Assembly (NCBI GenBank): GCA_035048485.1
Contig: CM068587.1
Location: 48,444,496 to 48,508,495 of the forward strand
Source of the DNA: Pteria penguin
Lineage: Eukaryota; Mollusca; Bivalvia; Pterioida; Pteriidae
DNA: 64,000 nucleotides
Reading direction: 5' to 3'
Positions 59,182 through 64,000 of this stretch are shown here, one piece after another. The position numbers and the translations under genes were made by a program. Under the pieces are notes generated by a model. That model was not told the DNA's origin. It did no database searches and worked only from the letters and a program-made list of their open reading frames with translations. Position 1 is the first letter of the stretch. Every line of letters begins with the position of its first letter.

Positions 59182-59346
59182 AAAAGGCCTATTGGTTGGT
59201 TGGTTGATCGGTGTTTTACGTCGCTTTCAACAATTCTTCAATTATATCGCGACATGGAAGCAGGAGGTAATCAACCTCTTAAACATAGTGGGGCAACCCA
59301 GGAATCGAACCCGGATGGTCGGCGGCGCAAACTTTAAAAGGCCTAT
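59182..59346 (-). mobile_element. 5'-truncated SINE family B with 11-bp target-site duplication
   Basis: Body 59193-59335, with the same tail and core as 53745-53921 but ending before the A box. AAAAGGCCTAT flanks it at 59182-59192 and 59336-59346. Confidence 0.9.
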
Positions 59347-59634
59347 ATTTTCAAATATCCTGAAATGAATAAACAAATTAATGAATAAACCCCGTTGGAT
59401 CCGGCAATGGGTTAACTAAGAAAAGAGTGCAATGCGGTCATAATCTTCATCATATTATCGTACTGATCAGTGAGGAAAAGGGGGATGGGGGTTCTTGTTA
59501 CGTAGTCCCCGAAACAATGGTTTTTCCTAGAATCTTGTTCAAGGTTTGCATTTAAATTTCCAAGGACAAAATGCGTAATATTACTAAATTTTTGTGATTT
59601 ACATACAGCTATGCTGATTTTCTAGTCACGTGAC

Positions 59635-59640
<6 letters not shown>

Positions 59641-59670
<30 letters not shown>
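59641..59670. repeat. Poly(T) tract
   Basis: About 30 uninterrupted T. Confidence 0.95.
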
Positions 59671-59672
<2 letters not shown>

Positions 59673-60504
59673 TTTCTAGAAATTTATATCGCCATTTTCA
59701 ACGCAATTTTATAGTCATGCTTCGCAGGAAAAGTAACAAATTTTTTAAAGCACGCGGAAATGAAAAAAGTAAAATCTACATAGAGAAATAAATCAAAACC
59801 TCCTCATGTTCATACACTTCCTTCAAAAAAGTAAAAAAAATATATATATATAATTGAACAAATATCTCTTTTAAAAGTGCACAATATATGTTTTTGAAAT
59901 GAAATTAATTTCCTCAAAAACAAGTACATCACAACTTAGTTATTATTTGGACATATACTCTTCATTTAGTGATCTAAAATTGTATTGAAGGAAATGATAG
60001 TTATAATTTATATCTTTTTTTCCAACAAAATCTGACCTGATCGAGTTTTTATTATACAGGATTTCATATATTTTCTAAACTCAAGGAACTCTTTGGCTTA
60101 GAATTTTATTTTTTTACAAGTCCCATGGAAATCAGAACTTATAACATTGTCAATGTCACCTATTTACATTTCTTGCCCATATACTCGGTCTTTTATTACC
60201 TATTTGTTTTTCTATTGTTTAATTTATTATATATATTTTTGTAAATGCATCTGTACAACTTTGGTTAATAAAACAATACATTTTTCCGTCAAAATTGATA
60301 AACATAATAATTATCCTTAATTTGAAAGGTTTCTTTAAAATGTTTAAATGTCGAATTGCATTCGCAAAATTACACAGGGCTCTTTTCCAGATTTTAAACC
60401 TATAATTCATATTCATAACATAAACAGTTTGAATCAAATTTATGCCAAACCCATAGAGATCTGATAAAACATTCAAATATTGTTAATTATATGAATTTGG
60501 GGGG
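59671..60504. other. Non-coding stretch
   Basis: AT-rich with no supported feature. Confidence 0.5.
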
Positions 60505-60573
60505 GGGGTTGTTTGTTTTGTTCGTTTGTTTGTTTGTTTGTTTGTTTGTTTGTTTGTTTGTTTGTTTGTTTTT
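60505..60573. repeat. (GTTT)n microsatellite
   Basis: About 15 GTTT units after a G run. Confidence 0.95.
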
Positions 60574-60950
60574 GTTGTTCTTAGAACTTACTGTTTAAAA
60601 GTAAGGTAGCACCAAAGAATGGCAAATAATTCAGAACTTGCACGTGTGTCTTTTCATCAGATTAAATGGATTTGCGATAGACAGATATTAAAGTCCTCCA
60701 CGGGAAGTAGATATAAACCTGGAAAATGTCACACATTCTTTTTCACAAATTTTGGGCCTCTTGGTCTTCATCAAGTGAAAAATGAAAATATGTTCAACTC
60801 TTAAATAAAGTATAAAGTCTATCATAACATTATAACGATATTGCAGACCAAGAATTTGTGAAAAAAAAAAAGCGTTTGTCGTTTCAAGGGATTTGTCTTA
60901 AATAAGCAACCACTGATGCGGGAAACCTTTCTTTGCTTTATCAATATTTG

Positions 60951-61121
60951 CATTTAGAATCGGGACCGTCTTGGCGTGGTGTGGCGCAGACGATCTGGGT
61001 TCGATTCCTAGATTGTGCCATTCTGTTGACGAGGATGGTTATCTCCTGCTTCCATGTCCAATGACTGAAAATTGTTGAAGGCGACGTAAAATGGCAATTA
61101 ATCAACCAATCATTAAGAATC
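60951..61121 (+). mobile_element. SINE family B (plus) with imperfect target-site duplication
   Basis: Body about 60962-61110: head TTGGCGTGGTGTGGCGCAGA, B box GGTTCGATTCC, core CTGCTTCCATGTCCAATGAC and the tail AATCAACCAAT. CATTTAGAATC and CATTAAGAATC flank it. Confidence 0.8.
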
Positions 61122-61807
61122 TACGGTAGCAGGCCAATATTTCGAAGCTTGCACTGTACCTGGGGCCGCCACCACATGGAGGAAACATCCTCTGATGGGG
61201 TAATTAACTTAAATACAATTTAAAGTTTTATCGGAACTTATTACTTAAACCAATTAAGATAATTAATTGAAGAGCCATCATCACAAATGGTTCCGTCAAA
61301 TCAGTAAAGTGTCATCGTTTTCTCTTTCTCAGATCGAGGTCAGACAAAAAATCCTCTTGATGATGTTATACCGAGTCGAATGATAATCCAATGTTAAAAG
61401 ATTATAGTTTGAATAAAGGATGGATATTATGGGGGAAATGATAGTCAAATTTCGGTTATACTACTTCAGATGAAATGTTGTAATTTCCACCGATATATTA
61501 TGAATTAAGGCGAAAATATTATTATTTAATATAAGATAAAAAAAAATACATTTAAAATACAGAATTATTATGGTGCAATTATTTGTAAAGGAGATAGTTA
61601 CATAAAAATTAAAATCGTTGATAAATTTTGCTACCTTGGGATTATTTTCCTTTACAATGGTAAATACCATTGAGCCCAAAAAAGTTGTCATTACAATGAA
61701 GAAAAGCAGTCTTTTCCTTGAAAAAGAAATATAATCAAATGAGTTTTAATCATCTCACACTTCTATCTTTATTCGATACATGTGTTTTCAACATTTCTTA
61801 CTATTGT

Positions 61808-61889
61808 CTTTTTCTAACTTTAAATTTTTGTTATTTAAAGTAAGCTCATGTGCTCATTTTAAATAACAAAAATTTAAATTTAGAAAAAG
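61808..61889. repeat. Hairpin with 32-bp arms just before the LINE remnant
   Basis: CTTTTTCTAACTTTAAATTT... (61808-61839) pairs with 61858-61889 with one mismatch and an 18-base loop. Confidence 0.88.
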
Positions 61890-61890
61890 A

Positions 61891-62800
61891 TACTATGGTT
61901 CTGAGATTTGGGGCTTACATGCTGCAAAAGATGTAGAAAAAGTTCCCCTAGATTTCTTTAAAAATATCTTGGTGGTCAGATATATCACACCAAATGCAAT
62001 GGTATGCACAGAATTGGGTAGAGTGTTTATGATTTGTTTAAGAAAGCTAAGAAGCTATTAAACACTGGCTTAAACTTTCACGCTCGGAAAACTGCATTTT
62101 AAAATCACAGCCAAAAAATTATCCAGAAATCTAACTGTAAAAATTGGTTATTTAATGTTAAAAGAATTTAATACGAAAATTACCTCGATGATTTTTGGTT
62201 AAACACGTGTAGTATAAATGAAAAAGCTATTGTACCAGAAATGAAATAAAGATTGATGGGTATTTATAAACTGAATATCATGACTGATTTGAATACGTCA
62301 TCTAAATGTTCTTAATATAGGCACTTTGTTGACCAGGTCGTCTTGCAGTCGTACTTACCGAAACATGTCTATGCAAAGACGATGGACAAATCTAAACCAC
62401 AAGCCCGAAAACCATGAAACCAGAGGACACAGAAAACCAGCGAAAATGAAAACCAAGTAGAATATAACGAAAAATGTCTACCTGACACTCAGTGTAAGTC
62501 ACTTATTTGTAGAATAAGTTTTTCTTCACATTGACTAAATATTGAAACTGGAAGATATAAAACTATTCTGATTGATAGACGAATTTGTAGTATCTGTAAA
62601 TCTGACATTGAAGATTAGTTTCATTTTATTCTGAAATGTCCGGCTTTTTTGGGTCTTAGAACTAAATTGTTGAAACCCTATCATTAATGAAGACCTTCCA
62701 TCGTTAAATCAGTTTCTTTACTCAGCTCAAATAATACTAAAGAACTACAAAATCTTGACAAATTCTTCAAAAATTGTTTTAAAGATACATTAAATTTATG
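61891..62800 (+). pseudogene. Decayed non-LTR (LINE) retrotransposon, C-terminal end of the reverse-transcriptase ORF
   Basis: From 61891 the plus frame reads YYGSEIWGLHAAKDVEKVPL, then DFFKNILVVRYITPNAMVCT and ELGR, the usual 'YGSEIWG...IE..h..F.k.iL.v...t.n..vy.ELGR' block after the RT domain in LINEs. It stops at 62059. Near 62510-62660 the text LNIETGRYKTILIDRRICSI, then CKSDIED*FHFILKCPAF, matches the 'R.C..C....iEdE.HF...CP' ending of such ORFs, with two stop codons. The middle is scrambled by indels. It is dead, with no intact catalytic domain in view. Confidence 0.8.
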
Positions 62801-62977
62801 TTCAGGAATGATATATTGTCTTATTATACTATTTATCAGCATTTTTGTCAATAAACTTACAATATATGTATATGTTTGTATATGTTGACCTTAACGCTAT
62901 GTATCTATATAGTTTGAATAATATCTATGCATATCTATAAAAAAATAATACTTTGGATGAATAAAACATACAATACA

Positions 62978-64000
62978 ATATATGTAACAGATAATTGAAA
63001 ACAAATGGCGAAAAAAAAAGAAAGAAAAGATGGCTTCTTTTGGTGAATAATGATAAACCCGAATATATGATTGTTCGGATAAATATATATCAAGATAATA
63101 GTGTAATGTAACTGATGATACAAAATTAAGGATAATAACTTAAGGGAGAGGATAATTATCATAACTTCTAGAAAACATTAAAATAGCATATTTGACTGAT
63201 AATACAAAATTAAGGATGATAGCTTAAGGGAGAGAATCATAATTTCTGAAAAAAACATTAAAATAACATATATGACTGATAATACAAAATAAAAGATGAT
63301 AGCTTAAGGGAGAGAATCGTAACTTCAAGAAAACATTTAATAACATATATAATTGATAATACAAAATTAAGGATGATAGCTTAAGGGAGAGAATCATAAC
63401 TTCTAAAAAAAACATTAAAATAACATATATGACTGATAATACAAAATAAAAGATGATAGCTTAAGGGAGAGAATCGTAACTTCAAGAAAACATTTAATAA
63501 CATATATAATTGATAATACAAAATAAAGGATGATAACTTAAGGGAGAGAATCATAACTTCATAAAAACATTAATTACATATATGGCTGATAATACAGAAT
63601 AAAGGATGATAGCTTAAGGGAGAGAATCATAACTTCAAGAAAACATTTAATAACATATATTATTGATAATACAAAATAAAGGATGATAACTTAAGGGAGA
63701 GGATCATAACTTCAAGAAAACATTAATTATATATATGACTGATAATACAAAATAAAGGATGATAGCTTAAGGGAGAGAATCATAACTTCAAGAAAACATT
63801 TTATAACATATATAATTGATAATACAAAATAAAGGATGATAACTTAAGGGAGAGGATCATAACTTCAAGAAAACAGTAATTATATATATGGCTGATAATA
63901 TCAAATAAAGGATGATAACTTAAGGGAGAGGATCATTACTTCAAGAAAACATTAATTATATATATGACTGATAATATGAAGTAAAGGATGATAACTTAAG
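62978..64000. repeat. Satellite of about 77 bp, running off the window edge
   Basis: The unit has GATGATAGCTTAAGGGAGAG, AATCATAACTTCAAGAAAAC, ATTTAATAACATATATAATT and GATAATACAAAATAAAG. TAAGGG recurs at 63141, 63225, 63305, 63382, 63462, 63539, 63615, 63692, 63768, 63845, 63921 and 63997, that is 76-84 bp apart. Later units alternate in a two-unit pattern. Confidence 0.95.

Noticed and set aside
62978..64000. CRISPR array
   Set aside because: Units are contiguous and similar throughout, with no unique spacers, and the context is animal DNA. It is a satellite.

Overview
This window is animal nuclear DNA. It is AT-rich, its genes are split by GT-AG introns, and it has long (TA)n tracts, tRNA-derived SINEs, MITE-like inverted repeats and satellites. 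The repeat types, together with a large lipid transfer protein that ends in a von Willebrand D (vWD) domain, suggest a mollusc, probably a bivalve. The species cannot be fixed from sequence alone.

1-18.6 kb (+ strand): the 3' part of one very large gene for an apolipophorin / apolipoprotein-B-like large lipid transfer protein (LLTP). About 18 exons can be chained with consistent splice phases. One exon of 10.6 kb (2664-13262) encodes about 3,530 residues of degenerate beta-strand repeats with the signature K-[TS]-P-F-x-G-[FY]-E. It is followed by a conserved 'RLHWRP' exon, an amphipathic-helix region and a C-terminal vWD domain ending at 18411. The lipid-binding N-terminal module lies to the left of the window.

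18.6-26.1 kb: mostly non-coding, with MITE and SINE remnants, but with two microprotein genes in divergent orientation. On the minus strand, 23211-23384 encodes a 57-aa single-pass membrane protein I do not recognise. On the plus strand, 25104-25289 encodes a 61-aa protein that aligns without gaps to the core of mitoregulin (MTLN). It sits in a spliced transcript with its own poly(A) signal, and a SINE flanked by a perfect 14-bp target-site duplication lies in the 3'-UTR intron.

26.4-33 kb: a repeat block. It holds a 2.2-kb element with GCTCACCTGAG termini, dispersed duplicated segments, a tandem array of about 145 bp rich in AAGGTCA nuclear-receptor half-sites, and a foldback hairpin.

33.7-37.5 kb (- strand): a two-exon gene for a 161-aa protein, predicted to be tail-anchored, with three basophilic kinase-like sites in a Ser-rich N-terminus. 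A MITE-like element lies in its intron.

37.5-64 kb: no convincing gene. It contains many SINEs (several with clear target-site duplications), paired MITE families, a large CRE-rich palindrome (50.5-51.2 kb), minisatellites of 21, about 44 and about 28 bp, a decayed non-LTR retrotransposon 3' end (61.9-62.8 kb), and a satellite of about 77 bp that runs off the right edge. One possible signal-peptide exon (45773-45857) is the only further coding hint.
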